Source of the DNA: Chitinophagales bacterium
Lineage (GTDB): Bacteria; Bacteroidota; Bacteroidia; Chitinophagales; JADIYW01
NCBI GenBank assembly: GCA_020636535.1
Contig: JACJXT010000012.1
Location: forward strand, 434,001-498,000
Direction of reading: 5' to 3'
Length of the DNA stretch: 64,000 nucleotides
How positions within the stretch are numbered: position 1 is the stretch's first letter; the number at the start of each line of letters is the position of its first letter. Below the pieces are notes generated by a model. It ran no database searches, was not told the origin of the DNA, and saw only the letters and a program-made list of their open reading frames with translations. This document shows positions 54,864 to 63,862 of this stretch, one piece after another. A program made the translations under genes and the position numbers.

Positions 54864-56054
54864 ATGCATCTAAAATTTACTGCCGATAAAATTTATACTG
54901 CTTCGCAAAATAAAGTATTGCAAAACAAAGTTATTATTACCAATAAAGAAGGAAAAATTCTAGCAATTGACGATAGCATCAACCACGCACCAGAAGAAGT
55001 TCAACAACTACAAGGTTGGTTGGTTCCAGGTTTTGTAAATGCACACTGTCATTTAGAGTTGTCGCACATGAAAAGCAAAGTCAATACAGGAACAGGTTTA
55101 CTACAATTTATAGAAGAAGTCATTACTACAAGAGCCGCAACCGAAGATTTCATTCAAGAAAGTATTGCCAATGCAGAACAAGAAATGATAAACAATGGCA
55201 TTGTTGCTGTCGGCGATATTTCTAACACAACAGATACCTTTGCTCAAAAACAAAAAGGCAATTTATACTACTATACCTTTGTAGAGTTTTTCGATATGTT
55301 TCAGAAAGACAGAACGCAAGCAACCTATAATCAATATAAAGCCGTGTATGATGCTATGCAAACCAACTCAAAAAACCAAATAGCTTGTGTACCACATGCG
55401 CCATATAGTGTTTCAAAAAAACTGTTTGAATTACTACAACAAGAACATCAAAACGAAATAAAAACCATTAGCATTCACAACCAAGAAACGCCATCAGAAA
55501 ATGAGTTTCTACAACACAACACAGGAGCATTATTGTCGTTTTATAATAAAATGAATTTAAACACCGACAATTTATTGCCTACCAACCAAAATTCAATCTA
55601 TTATGCATTACAATATTTGTCGCCAAAGCATAGAAATTTGTTTGTACACAACACACAAACTTCCGAAACAGATATAGTTGCTGCACATCAAACACTAGGA
55701 AAAAATCAAGTTTTTTGGTGTACTTGTCCAAATGCCAACTTGTATATAGAAAATAGTTTGCCGAACTATCAAAAATTTATCAATACCAATGCTACGGTTT
55801 GTATTGGAACAGATAGTTTAACTTCAAATTGGCAACTATCTATTTTTGAAGAAATGAAAACCATTCTAAAATATCAGTCGTATTTAGATTTTGAAACAGT
55901 CTTAAATTGGGCAACTATAAATGGAGCAAAAGCTTTAGGTTTAGACAATGAAATTGGAACTATCGACATCAACAAAACACCAACACTTGTGCTAATTGAT
56001 AACATAGAAAACAACCAGATTACAAAACATAGCACTAGCAAAAAAATTATATAA
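54864..56054 (+). CDS. Amidohydrolase, probably aminodeoxyfutalosine deaminase
   Basis: 396 residues, metal-dependent hydrolase of the cytosine-deaminase/MtaD class. NAHCHLE (HxH metal pair, near residues 60-62), ISIHNQETPSENEFL, FVHNTQTSETD and CIGTDSLTSN (metal Asp) are present in order. The sequence, especially GDISN and CPNANLYIENSLPNY, resembles the Bacteroidota branch that deaminates aminodeoxyfutalosine in the futalosine route to menaquinone. It is the only futalosine gene in the window; others would lie elsewhere. A MtaD-like deaminase remains possible. Confidence 0.8.
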   Translation: MHLKFTADKIYTASQNKVLQNKVIITNKEGKILAIDDSINHAPEEVQQLQGWLVPGFVNAHCHLELSHMKSKVNTGTGLLQFIEEVITTRAATEDFIQESIANAEQEMINNGIVAVGDISNTTDTFAQKQKGNLYYYTFVEFFDMFQKDRTQATYNQYKAVYDAMQTNSKNQIACVPHAPYSVSKKLFELLQQEHQNEIKTISIHNQETPSENEFLQHNTGALLSFYNKMNLNTDNLLPTNQNSIYYALQYLSPKHRNLFVHNTQTSETDIVAAHQTLGKNQVFWCTCPNANLYIENSLPNYQKFINTNATVCIGTDSLTSNWQLSIFEEMKTILKYQSYLDFETVLNWATINGAKALGLDNEIGTIDINKTPTLVLIDNIENNQITKHSTSKKII

Positions 56055-56230
56055 AAACAAATTTGCCTTAAATGCTTCTTGTCCTGAATTTATTTCCGAA
56101 TCTAGTTCGTTTTGCCTTTTTACCAACAGGTAAATATCAAGATAAAATGAAGTAATACTTAAAACTAGAATAGGTTTTTTGTTCTAAATGTTCAGAATAA
56201 ATTTCTAATGTGTAATTTGCAAAAAAAAAC

Positions 56231-56950
56231 TTGAACTTAGCATTAGACATAGGCAATACCAGAACAAAAATTGGCTTATTTAAAAACAGCAAATGTATTA
56301 AAACATTCGTGGAGGAAGATTTTACTACTATAAAACTAAAAACAGTATTAAATAATAACACCATTACTAACTCAATCATTGCATCAACAAAAAAGCCAAA
56401 TAAAACACTAGAAAAACTACTAGAACAAAACACCAATTTTGTAGCATTTAATAATACGATTCAACTGCCATTCAAAAATAACTATCAAACACCAACTACG
56501 CTAGGTAAAGACAGACTAGCATTAATTGCTGCTGCAGTTGCTATGTATCCAAAAGAAAATGTTTTGGTAATTGGTTGTGGTACTTGTATCACTTTTAACT
56601 TTAAAAGCAATAAAGAAGTTTTTTTAGGCGGAAGCATTCATCCAGGATTAAAAATGAGAGCCAAAGCCATGCATCAATTTACAGCAAATTTACCTTTGGT
56701 CGATTTAAAATGGAATAAAAACAGCATTGCAAAAAATACAATTGCCGCTTTAGAAAATGGTGTTTTATACGGAGCAATTGCCGAAATTGATGGAATTATA
56801 GCTCAATATCAAGAAATTTATAAAGATTTAACGATTTTAATTACAGGTGGCGACAGTAAAATATTGGTTTCTAAACTTAAAAATAAGATATTTGCACATT
56901 CCAATTTAACGCTAATTGGATTAAATAAAATATTAGAACATAATGTATAG
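56231..56950 (+). CDS. coaX: Type III pantothenate kinase
   Basis: First step of coenzyme A synthesis. 239 residues starting at TTG (56231), the only start that gives the family N-terminus MNLALDIGNTRTKIGLF with the DIGNT nucleotide motif. LGKDRLALIAAAVAMYP, VIGCGTCITFNF and GGSIHPGLKMRAKAMHQFTANLP are typical CoaX motifs. The stop overlaps the following outer-membrane gene by 8 bases. TTG starts are rare; translation may be modest. No Shine-Dalgarno is seen. Confidence 0.93.
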   Translation: MNLALDIGNTRTKIGLFKNSKCIKTFVEEDFTTIKLKTVLNNNTITNSIIASTKKPNKTLEKLLEQNTNFVAFNNTIQLPFKNNYQTPTTLGKDRLALIAAAVAMYPKENVLVIGCGTCITFNFKSNKEVFLGGSIHPGLKMRAKAMHQFTANLPLVDLKWNKNSIAKNTIAALENGVLYGAIAEIDGIIAQYQEIYKDLTILITGGDSKILVSKLKNKIFAHSNLTLIGLNKILEHNV

Positions 56951-58358
56951 TAGTTTGGCAAATCAAAAAATAAAAATTGTAGCAATTGTTTTAATGCTTA
57001 TAACAAGCATTGGCTTTGCTCAAGAAACAACACCATATTCTCGTTTTGGCTTAGGTTATGGCGTAGACAATAACAACATGGCTTCTTCAATGATGGGTGG
57101 TTTAGGTGCCAGCTACAAAAGTGTAGAAAGTGCCAACTATATCAATCCAGCATCTTATGCTCATGTAAGTTTAATTTCTTTCGATGCAGGATTAACTGGC
57201 AACTTCAATCGTATTAAAACCGAAACGCAGAAGAGCAACAACAATAATTTAAATATTAACTATTTAAGTTTAACAGTGCCTATTAAAAAATATTGGACAA
57301 GCTCTGTTGGCTTACTACCATATAGTAATAAAAACTATTTTATTTCAGAAACCAAAGCAGTAGATACAACACTTTCTGCTAAAGTAGAATACGAAGGTAA
57401 TGGAACCCTTTATAATTTGTATTGGGGAAATGGCTTTAAATACAAAGGGTTTGCTGTTGGTTTTAATGTTGGATATTTATTTGGCAAGCTTAAAAACTAT
57501 GCCGTTTCTTATCCATTGTTAGATGGTGCTTTAGACAATACTACTAATGCTACTGTAATTAGGTCTGATTTAAGTGCTGGTGCTTTTGTGTGGAATGCAG
57601 GTATTATGTATACACAAAACATCAAGTCTAAAAAAGACAGCAATCGTATTTTTACTATTGATTATGGTTTTTCAGGAAACTCAGGATATAAGTTTTCTAA
57701 AGGAACTTCTCTTAATTATGGTGTGTACACGCTAGCATCAGAAGCACTAGGAAGCAGAGGCGTTAATCAAGGAATTATAGAATATTTTGAAGAAGTACTT
57801 GATCCAGTTGCAGAATATAGCGATGTCTACGATACAATTGTTAGCAATAATGCAAGCAAAGTAACAGTAAAAACACCAGCATCATTTAATGTAGGTGTTT
57901 CTTTTTCAGAAAGCATAAGATGGAAAGTTGGCGTTGATTTCAAATATCAACCTTGGAGTAAATATATTGGCTATGAAAACAATGCATCTTCTAAACTAAC
58001 CAATAGTTGGCGTTTTGCTTTTGGCGGAGAAGTTATTCCTAACTTAAAAAAGTACGATAAGTTTTTCAGTCGATTAAAATATAGAGCAGGATTTAACTAT
58101 ACAAAAACAAACATAAATATTAATAATAACCAAATTAATGAATTTGGCATAGACTTTGGAGTAGGTATACCACTGGTTAAAAAAGTACCAAATGACGAAG
58201 GACTATTGCAAAACATTTATACTTACTCTTTCAACCTTGGCTTGCAAGTAGGAAAAAGAGGAACGATAACAGACAACTTAGTTCAAGAAACATTTGTACG
58301 ATTAAAGCTAGGTTTTTCGTTAAACGATAAATGGTTTGTTAAACGAAAATATTATTAA
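56943..58358 (+). CDS. FadL-like outer-membrane beta-barrel protein
   Basis: 471 residues, signal peptide ending GFAQ. PYSRFGLGYGVDNNNMASSMMGGLGASY and NYINPASYAHV are typical of PorV/FadL-like outer-membrane proteins, followed by alternating beta strands to the C-terminal FSLNDKWFVKRKYY. It is probably a hydrophobic-substrate transporter or structural barrel; the substrate is unknown. It begins 8 bases inside coaX and is followed by a TPR gene 17 bases downstream, so the three are one operon. Confidence 0.8.
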   Translation: MYSSLANQKIKIVAIVLMLITSIGFAQETTPYSRFGLGYGVDNNNMASSMMGGLGASYKSVESANYINPASYAHVSLISFDAGLTGNFNRIKTETQKSNNNNLNINYLSLTVPIKKYWTSSVGLLPYSNKNYFISETKAVDTTLSAKVEYEGNGTLYNLYWGNGFKYKGFAVGFNVGYLFGKLKNYAVSYPLLDGALDNTTNATVIRSDLSAGAFVWNAGIMYTQNIKSKKDSNRIFTIDYGFSGNSGYKFSKGTSLNYGVYTLASEALGSRGVNQGIIEYFEEVLDPVAEYSDVYDTIVSNNASKVTVKTPASFNVGVSFSESIRWKVGVDFKYQPWSKYIGYENNASSKLTNSWRFAFGGEVIPNLKKYDKFFSRLKYRAGFNYTKTNININNNQINEFGIDFGVGIPLVKKVPNDEGLLQNIYTYSFNLGLQVGKRGTITDNLVQETFVRLKLGFSLNDKWFVKRKYY

Positions 58359-58374
58359 TCAAAAAAAATTGAAA

Positions 58375-59703
58375 ATGAATAACTTTTTAAAATTGATGAC
58401 ATTCTTCGGAATTATTGCTTTTAGTTCGTTTAAGAGTAATGCTGCAAATTGTAATCAATTCATTAATGGAAATGAACAAGAAACAAAAGTACAGTACTCT
58501 ATTTATTACGAATATTTCAAAAAAGGATTGTATACCGATGCTTATCCAGCTTGGAAGAATCTATACAATAATGCTCCAGGCTTTAGATTGCAAACTTTCT
58601 TAGATGGTGAAGCAATGTATAAGCAATTTATTAAAGAAGCTAAAGACGATGCTACCAAAGCTGCTTTAGAAGACACACTAATGCAAATTCTAACAAAAGG
58701 AATTGAGTGTCATAATTCTGGTTATTTATACGGACAAAGAGCATATAATTATGTTGCTTATAAAAATGATGCAGAAAATGCAAAGAAAGATTTTCAAAAA
58801 TACATGGAATTAGAAAAAGATAATGCTTATCATTTCTATTTAAAAACATATTATAGTGTATTAAGATTTCAGTACGATAACAAAGCAATTTCTGATGATG
58901 AAATGAAAGCAGAAATGGCAAAAATCAATCAAATTGCAGACAATAACATTAAGAAAAATAAATATACTGAAGAGTTTAAAGCATTAAAGGAATATTTAGA
59001 AAATCAATATAATGAGTTATTCTTAGATGTAACAACACCAGAAGGACAAGCTAAAACACTAGTAATTATTAAAGAGCAGTTTGCCAAAAATCCAACTGAT
59101 GAAAATAAATTGCTAGACATTTATAACTTGTCATTAAAAACGAACGACAGCTTATTTTCTGCTCAAGTATTAGAAAAATTACACCAATTATTTCCAGCTA
59201 ACTTAACTTATACCGATAGATTGGCATTAAAATATATCAAAGCAGACAATTTAAATGCAGCAAAACAAGTATATGTAACATCTGCAAATGCAATGACAGA
59301 TACACTTAAAAAAGCAGAAATTTATTTAGCACTAGCAAACTTAGCTTACGAAGAAGATGACTTTGGTGCATCTAGAGATTATGCAAAAATGGCAATTGCC
59401 AACAATCCAGCAGAAGGAAAAGCATATTTTTGGATAGGATATTTATACACAGCAAGTGGAAGCAAATGTGGTCCAGGCGTAGGTTTTCAATCGCAAATTG
59501 TATTGTGGCCAGCTTTCGATTACTTAAAACAAGCAGTAGCTTACGGTGATGCAACAATATCAGCAGAAGCACAAAAATTAATGGACGATTATCGTCAGTA
59601 TTTACCAACAGTACAAGATGTAAAAGACAAAAAACTAAAAGTTGGTCAAGCATACACTGTTAAATGTTGGATAAACGAAACCACAACAGTACAAGTAAAG
59701 TAA
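58375..59703 (+). CDS. Secreted TPR-repeat protein
   Basis: 442 residues from the ATG at 58375; the frame opens at 58336 inside the previous gene, but that leader (LNENIINQKK) precedes the real signal peptide MNNFLKLMTFFGIIAFSSFK. Helical TPR-type repeats run over about 60-410 (KAEIYLALANLAYEEDDFGASRDYAKMAIANNPAEGKAYFWIG). Mature protein probably periplasmic. In Bacteroidota this gene commonly follows coaX and a FadL-like gene, as here. Partner unknown. Confidence 0.85.
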   Translation: MNNFLKLMTFFGIIAFSSFKSNAANCNQFINGNEQETKVQYSIYYEYFKKGLYTDAYPAWKNLYNNAPGFRLQTFLDGEAMYKQFIKEAKDDATKAALEDTLMQILTKGIECHNSGYLYGQRAYNYVAYKNDAENAKKDFQKYMELEKDNAYHFYLKTYYSVLRFQYDNKAISDDEMKAEMAKINQIADNNIKKNKYTEEFKALKEYLENQYNELFLDVTTPEGQAKTLVIIKEQFAKNPTDENKLLDIYNLSLKTNDSLFSAQVLEKLHQLFPANLTYTDRLALKYIKADNLNAAKQVYVTSANAMTDTLKKAEIYLALANLAYEEDDFGASRDYAKMAIANNPAEGKAYFWIGYLYTASGSKCGPGVGFQSQIVLWPAFDYLKQAVAYGDATISAEAQKLMDDYRQYLPTVQDVKDKKLKVGQAYTVKCWINETTTVQVK

Positions 59704-59712
59704 AACCAAAAC

Positions 59713-59740
59713 TAATGGCTGGTGTCGACACCAGCCATTA
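59713..59740. other. 28-bp perfect palindrome without loop
   Basis: TAATGGCTGGTGTC directly followed by its reverse complement (59727-59740), 9 bases after the TPR gene stop. No T tract follows, and a normal terminator lies 8 bases further on, so this could be a cruciform, a binding site or a degenerate terminator. Confidence 0.8.
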
Positions 59741-59747
59741 ACAAAAC

Positions 59748-59778
59748 AAAAGACCGAAGTATAACACTTCGGTCTTTT
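59748..59778 (+). terminator. Intrinsic terminator of the coaX-TPR operon
   Basis: A 13-bp perfect stem AAAAGACCGAAGT/ACTTCGGTCTTTT with loop ATAAC and a T tract, 45 bases after the TPR gene stop. Confidence 0.85.
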
Positions 59779-59795
59779 TTATTATAATCAAACTC

Positions 59796-59818
59796 GATGC
59801 TGAACTTGTTTCAGCATC
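59796..59818. repeat. TGCTGAA-type palindrome
   Basis: GATGCTGAA-CTTGT-TTCAGCATC, a 9-bp perfect inverted repeat with a 5-base loop. Same core as the palindromes bounding the 23453-23823 array. Confidence 0.75.
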
Positions 59819-59900
59819 TATTATATACTTAATAATAACTTCTAAATTGTAAATAAACAGACAAGTTAATAATGTAGGTTTTTTTATTTAATTTCACTTC

Positions 59901-60860
59901 ATGCAATGGTTACAAAAATATACTGGTTTTTTTCGACGGTTAAAACCATTGTATGTACTAAATAATTTGTTGCACTATCAACAGTTAAAACACAATAAAG
60001 CATTGTACAAACAGTATAGTATTGATAAGAGTGTTGTTTCAAGTATTTCTGCTAAAGATTTTAAAAACAGCATTGATGATATGCCTTGGTTAGATCAATC
60101 AATAACAACTACACAACAAATTGAACTAAAGTTGCAAAACACTAATTTTTCAGATGAAATAAAACAGCAAATCATTCATTGGAAAGACAATGGTTTTATG
60201 ATTATAGAACAATTTTTTAATCGTGATTTGGTTGATCGTTTAAATAATGAAATAGAACAACTCATTCATGAAAAAAAAATAAACACCAACTATACTAATA
60301 AAAAATACTTCAATGTTTTTAATCAATCAAATATAGCTAAATCGTTTATTTTCGATGAACGATTAATTAGTATATTAAACTTTATTTTAGGAAAAGAAGT
60401 GCAATTATTTCAATCGATTAATTTTATAAAAGGCAGCGAACAAAAACCACATTCAGATGCTGTTCATATGAGTACTTTTCCATCAAACTATTTAATTGCT
60501 GTTTGGATTGCTCTTGAAGATATTGAATTCGAAGCTGGACCAATAAGCTATTATCCAAAATCGCACTTATTGCCAAATATTATAACAGAAGACTTTACAA
60601 GCATTCATTCATTTTTGCTAGATGATAATGCTAATGAAAAATACGAAGCAAAAATTCAATCATTATTAGACAAAAATCAAATACAAGCAAAAACCTTTTT
60701 AGCAAAAAAAGGCGATATATTTATTTGGCACTCTAAATTAGTTCATGCAGGATTGCCTATACTCCATCCAACATTAACACGCAAAAGCATGGTCTTGCAT
60801 TTTTTTGCCAAAGATGTAATTTGTTATCACGAAATATCTCAGCGACCAGCAATTTTTTAA
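59901..60860 (+). CDS. Phytanoyl-CoA dioxygenase (PhyH) family protein
   Basis: Fe(II)/2-oxoglutarate dioxygenase. 319 residues. The iron triad is His184-x-Asp186 (KPHSDAVHM) and His282 (LVHAGLPI), with Arg294 (LTRKSM) for 2-oxoglutarate. EAGPISYYPKSHLLP is family-typical. An N-terminal helical extension of about 90 residues precedes the core. No signal peptide. Substrate unknown; not evidently linked to the adjacent Fic gene. Confidence 0.88.
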   Translation: MQWLQKYTGFFRRLKPLYVLNNLLHYQQLKHNKALYKQYSIDKSVVSSISAKDFKNSIDDMPWLDQSITTTQQIELKLQNTNFSDEIKQQIIHWKDNGFMIIEQFFNRDLVDRLNNEIEQLIHEKKINTNYTNKKYFNVFNQSNIAKSFIFDERLISILNFILGKEVQLFQSINFIKGSEQKPHSDAVHMSTFPSNYLIAVWIALEDIEFEAGPISYYPKSHLLPNIITEDFTSIHSFLLDDNANEKYEAKIQSLLDKNQIQAKTFLAKKGDIFIWHSKLVHAGLPILHPTLTRKSMVLHFFAKDVICYHEISQRPAIF

Positions 60861-60894
60861 TTTCTAAGAAAAAGTCATTATAAGGCATTCCACT

Positions 60895-60922
60895 ATTTTG
60901 ACTTTTTGCAAAAAGTCAAAAT
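60895..60922. promoter_or_regulatory. 28-bp perfect palindromic operator overlapping the Fic promoter
   Basis: ATTTTGACTTTTTG is followed directly by its reverse complement CAAAAAGTCAAAAT. The TTG (60906-60908) of the -33 element lies at its centre, so a repressor bound here would block the promoter. Confidence 0.75.
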
Positions 60923-60936
60923 AAGACATATCTTTG
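60906..60936 (+). promoter_or_regulatory. Promoter of the second Fic gene
   Basis: TTG (60906-60908), a 20-base spacer, TATCTTTG (60929-60936), perfect TAnnTTTG; 24 bases to the ATG. Confidence 0.65.
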
Positions 60937-60960
60937 TAGTGATTTTTAAAACAAAGAATT

Positions 60961-62085
60961 ATGAAAACATTTGTAGCAGGAACTTATAAAAATCAAAATT
61001 TTTATAAAAGCTTTCAACCTAATCTTATTAATCGATTTTGGGAAGTTAATGATATGGAAGTATTGAAACTATTAAGTTTAGCCGATAGGCAAATTGGTCG
61101 GTTAGATATGTATTCTGAATATGTAAACATAGATTTGTTTATTCAGATGCATATAGCAAAAGAAGCTACACAATCTTCTAAAATTGAAGGAACACAAACA
61201 AATATAGAAGAAGCATTTCTAAAATTAGAAGATATTGCTCAAGAGAAAAAGAAAGACTGGGAAGAAGTTCAAAACTATATAAGTGCTATGAATTATGCTG
61301 TAGAAATGTTACATACACTTCCTTTTTCTTCTCGTTTAATAAAAAAAACGCATGAAATCTTGTTAAGAGGTGTGAGAGGAGAGCATAAAACACCAGGAAT
61401 TTATAGAATTTCTCAGAATTGGATTGGTGGTGCTTCAATTAATGATGCCGTATTTATTCCTCCAATACACCAAACAATTAATGATTTAATGGCAGATATA
61501 GAAATTTTTGCAAATGATACCTTAAATCCTATGCCAGATTTGTTAAAGGTAGCATTAATTCATTATCAGTTTGAAACAATACATCCTTTCTTAGATGGAA
61601 ATGGAAGAGTTGGTAGATTACTTATCACTTTATATTTAGTGAATCAAGGAATTTTAAAAAGACCAATTTTATATTTATCTGATTTTTTTGAAAGAAACAG
61701 ACAGTTATATTACGATAATTTAATGAGAGTTAGAACGCACAATGATATCGCTCAGTGGTTTAAGTTTTTTTTAACTGGAATTATAGAAACTGCAAAAAAT
61801 GGAGTAGAAACATTTAATGATATTATGAAACTATCTAAACAAATTGATGAAAAAATAATAGCTTTTGGTGCAAGAAGTACAGATGCGAGATTAGTAATTG
61901 ATTATCTATACACTCATCCAATAATAGATGCGGCTAAGGTAGGAGCAGTGATAAGTAAAAAATCACAATCAGCGTATCAGCTATTAGATAAATTAGAAAA
62001 AGCAAATATTTTAACAGAAATAACTGGCTCTCAAAGAAACAGACTTTATATGTTTAAATCCTATTTAGATTTATTTAAAAACTAA
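60961..62085 (+). CDS. Fic family protein with C-terminal winged-helix-like domain
   Basis: 374 residues. N-terminal inhibitory motif S72-x-x-x-E76-G77 (QSSKIEGTQTNIEE) and catalytic motif HPFLDGNGRVGR with His208, so a class II AMP-transferase type. PGIYRISQNWIGG lies between. The last 80 or so residues (ARLVIDYLYTHPIIDAAKVGAVISKKSQSAYQLLDKLEKANILTEI) look like a winged helix-turn-helix, as in Fic proteins that may bind DNA. A perfect palindrome covers the -33 element of its own promoter, so autoregulation is plausible (inferred). Target unknown. Confidence 0.92.
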   Translation: MKTFVAGTYKNQNFYKSFQPNLINRFWEVNDMEVLKLLSLADRQIGRLDMYSEYVNIDLFIQMHIAKEATQSSKIEGTQTNIEEAFLKLEDIAQEKKKDWEEVQNYISAMNYAVEMLHTLPFSSRLIKKTHEILLRGVRGEHKTPGIYRISQNWIGGASINDAVFIPPIHQTINDLMADIEIFANDTLNPMPDLLKVALIHYQFETIHPFLDGNGRVGRLLITLYLVNQGILKRPILYLSDFFERNRQLYYDNLMRVRTHNDIAQWFKFFLTGIIETAKNGVETFNDIMKLSKQIDEKIIAFGARSTDARLVIDYLYTHPIIDAAKVGAVISKKSQSAYQLLDKLEKANILTEITGSQRNRLYMFKSYLDLFKN

Positions 62086-62093
62086 TTATTTTT

Positions 62094-63857
62094 TTACACA
62101 TTATAAATATCGTCTATTTCTACAGTGTATTTATTATTGATGACTTTTCTTTTCAGTTTCATTGTTGGTGTTAATTCTTCTGTTTGAGGAGTCCATTCGT
62201 TAGCTAAAAGTTTAAACTTTTTAATTTGTTCTATATGGCTAAAGTTTGGATTAATTTCATCAATTATACTTTGATACTTAGCTTGCACTTGTGTATTATT
62301 GATTAAATCAGCGTGGTCTGTATAGGAAATACCATTTTCTTTTGCCCAATCTTCTAACACAGGAAAAGCTGGAACAATTAATGCAGAAACAAACTTTTTG
62401 CCTTCGCCAACTACCATAATTTGTTCTATAAAGAAGTTTTCTCTAAACTTGCTTTCAATAGGAGCTGGTGCTACATATTTTCCGCCAGAAGTTTTAAGTA
62501 ATTCTTTTTTTCTATCGGTTATTTTTAAAAACTGATTGCCATTAGTACTCGTAACAAAAGTACCAACATCGCCAGTATGAAACCAACCATCTTCAGTTAA
62601 AACTTCGGCAGTTTTTTCTGGTTCTTTATAATAACCCATCATAATATTTGGTCCTTTTGCTAAGATTTCGCCATCTTCAGCAATTTTAATTTCTACAGCT
62701 GCAATTGGCATACCAACAGTACCTAACATGGCACCACCTTCTGTAAATCTGTTAAAAGTAAGTACTGGAGATGTTTCTGTTAAACCATAACCTTCTCTAA
62801 TTGCAATACCTGCAGCAGAAAATACTCTAGCAATTTTTAACGGACAAGCAGCAGAACCTGTAACAATACCTAAAACTCTACCACCAAGCGCTTCTCTCCA
62901 TTTACTAAACACTAATTTGTCTGCAATTTTAAAGGTAAAACTTGGTTTTTGGTCGTACTCGTATTGGTCTGCTTTTTCCAAAGCCCAGAAAAATAGTTTT
63001 TTCTTAAATCCTTTCAACAACAATCCTTTGTTTACTATTTTTTCATATACTTTTTCTAATAATCTAGGAACAGTAGTAAAAAAATGTGGTTTTACAATGG
63101 TTAGCTTTTCGCCAAGCGTATCAATATCAGAATAATAAACATTAGCACCAGAAACTACATAAGTATAAATAACCATGCGTTCAAAAATATGGCACAAAGG
63201 CAAGAAACTCAACGCAGTTTGTCCTGCTTCTAAAGGCAATTCTGCTCTTACCGTAAGAAAATTAGAAACAATATTGTGATGCGACAACATTACGCCTTTA
63301 GGTTGACCTGTTGTTCCTGAAGTATAAATTAAAGTCGCTAATTCGTGTTGGTCTATCGTATCTGCAATGGCTTTTACTTGATTAACATCGCCATTTTCGC
63401 CTAGTTTCAAAACTTCAGAATAGTGTTTTATATTAGGTTCATCATCAAAAATATAAATTTCTTGAAGTGTAGGTACTTCTGCTTTAATACTCGCTACTTT
63501 GTCGTATAAACCTTTATCAGAAACAAAGCAAATTTTAGCTTCGGCATGGTTTAAAATGTATTTAAAGTCTGCTTCGCTAATCGTTGGATATAATGGCACA
63601 TTGATAGCACCAATTTGTCCAATACCAAAATCGCAGATATTCCATTCTACACGATTGTAAGATGCTACAGTAGCTACTTTATCGCCTTTTTGAATGCCTA
63701 ATTGTAGTAAACCTAAACTCATTTGGTTAGCTTTCTTCACTAAATCATCGGTAGAATAAGTTTCTAACTGTCCGTTTTTATATTGTGCTAATGCAATTTT
63801 TTGAGGATGATTTTCTTGTTGATAATACAACGAGTCAAAGAGTCTCTTTACTTCCAT
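62094..63857 (-). CDS. Long-chain acyl-CoA synthetase (FadD-like)
   Basis: 587 residues. AMP-binding P-loop TLIYTSGTTGQPKGVMLSH, YGLTETSPVLTFN, hinge DGWFHTGDVGTF and the lysine region LLKTSGGKYVAPAPIE near the end. Slightly longer than the paralogue at 37027. It is 5 bases after a third synthetase gene that enters from the right. Both are leftward and probably co-transcribed. Chain-length preference not predictable. Confidence 0.93.
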   Translation of the reverse strand: MEVKRLFDSLYYQQENHPQKIALAQYKNGQLETYSTDDLVKKANQMSLGLLQLGIQKGDKVATVASYNRVEWNICDFGIGQIGAINVPLYPTISEADFKYILNHAEAKICFVSDKGLYDKVASIKAEVPTLQEIYIFDDEPNIKHYSEVLKLGENGDVNQVKAIADTIDQHELATLIYTSGTTGQPKGVMLSHHNIVSNFLTVRAELPLEAGQTALSFLPLCHIFERMVIYTYVVSGANVYYSDIDTLGEKLTIVKPHFFTTVPRLLEKVYEKIVNKGLLLKGFKKKLFFWALEKADQYEYDQKPSFTFKIADKLVFSKWREALGGRVLGIVTGSAACPLKIARVFSAAGIAIREGYGLTETSPVLTFNRFTEGGAMLGTVGMPIAAVEIKIAEDGEILAKGPNIMMGYYKEPEKTAEVLTEDGWFHTGDVGTFVTSTNGNQFLKITDRKKELLKTSGGKYVAPAPIESKFRENFFIEQIMVVGEGKKFVSALIVPAFPVLEDWAKENGISYTDHADLINNTQVQAKYQSIIDEINPNFSHIEQIKKFKLLANEWTPQTEELTPTMKLKRKVINNKYTVEIDDIYNV

Positions 63858-63862
63858 AAAAT

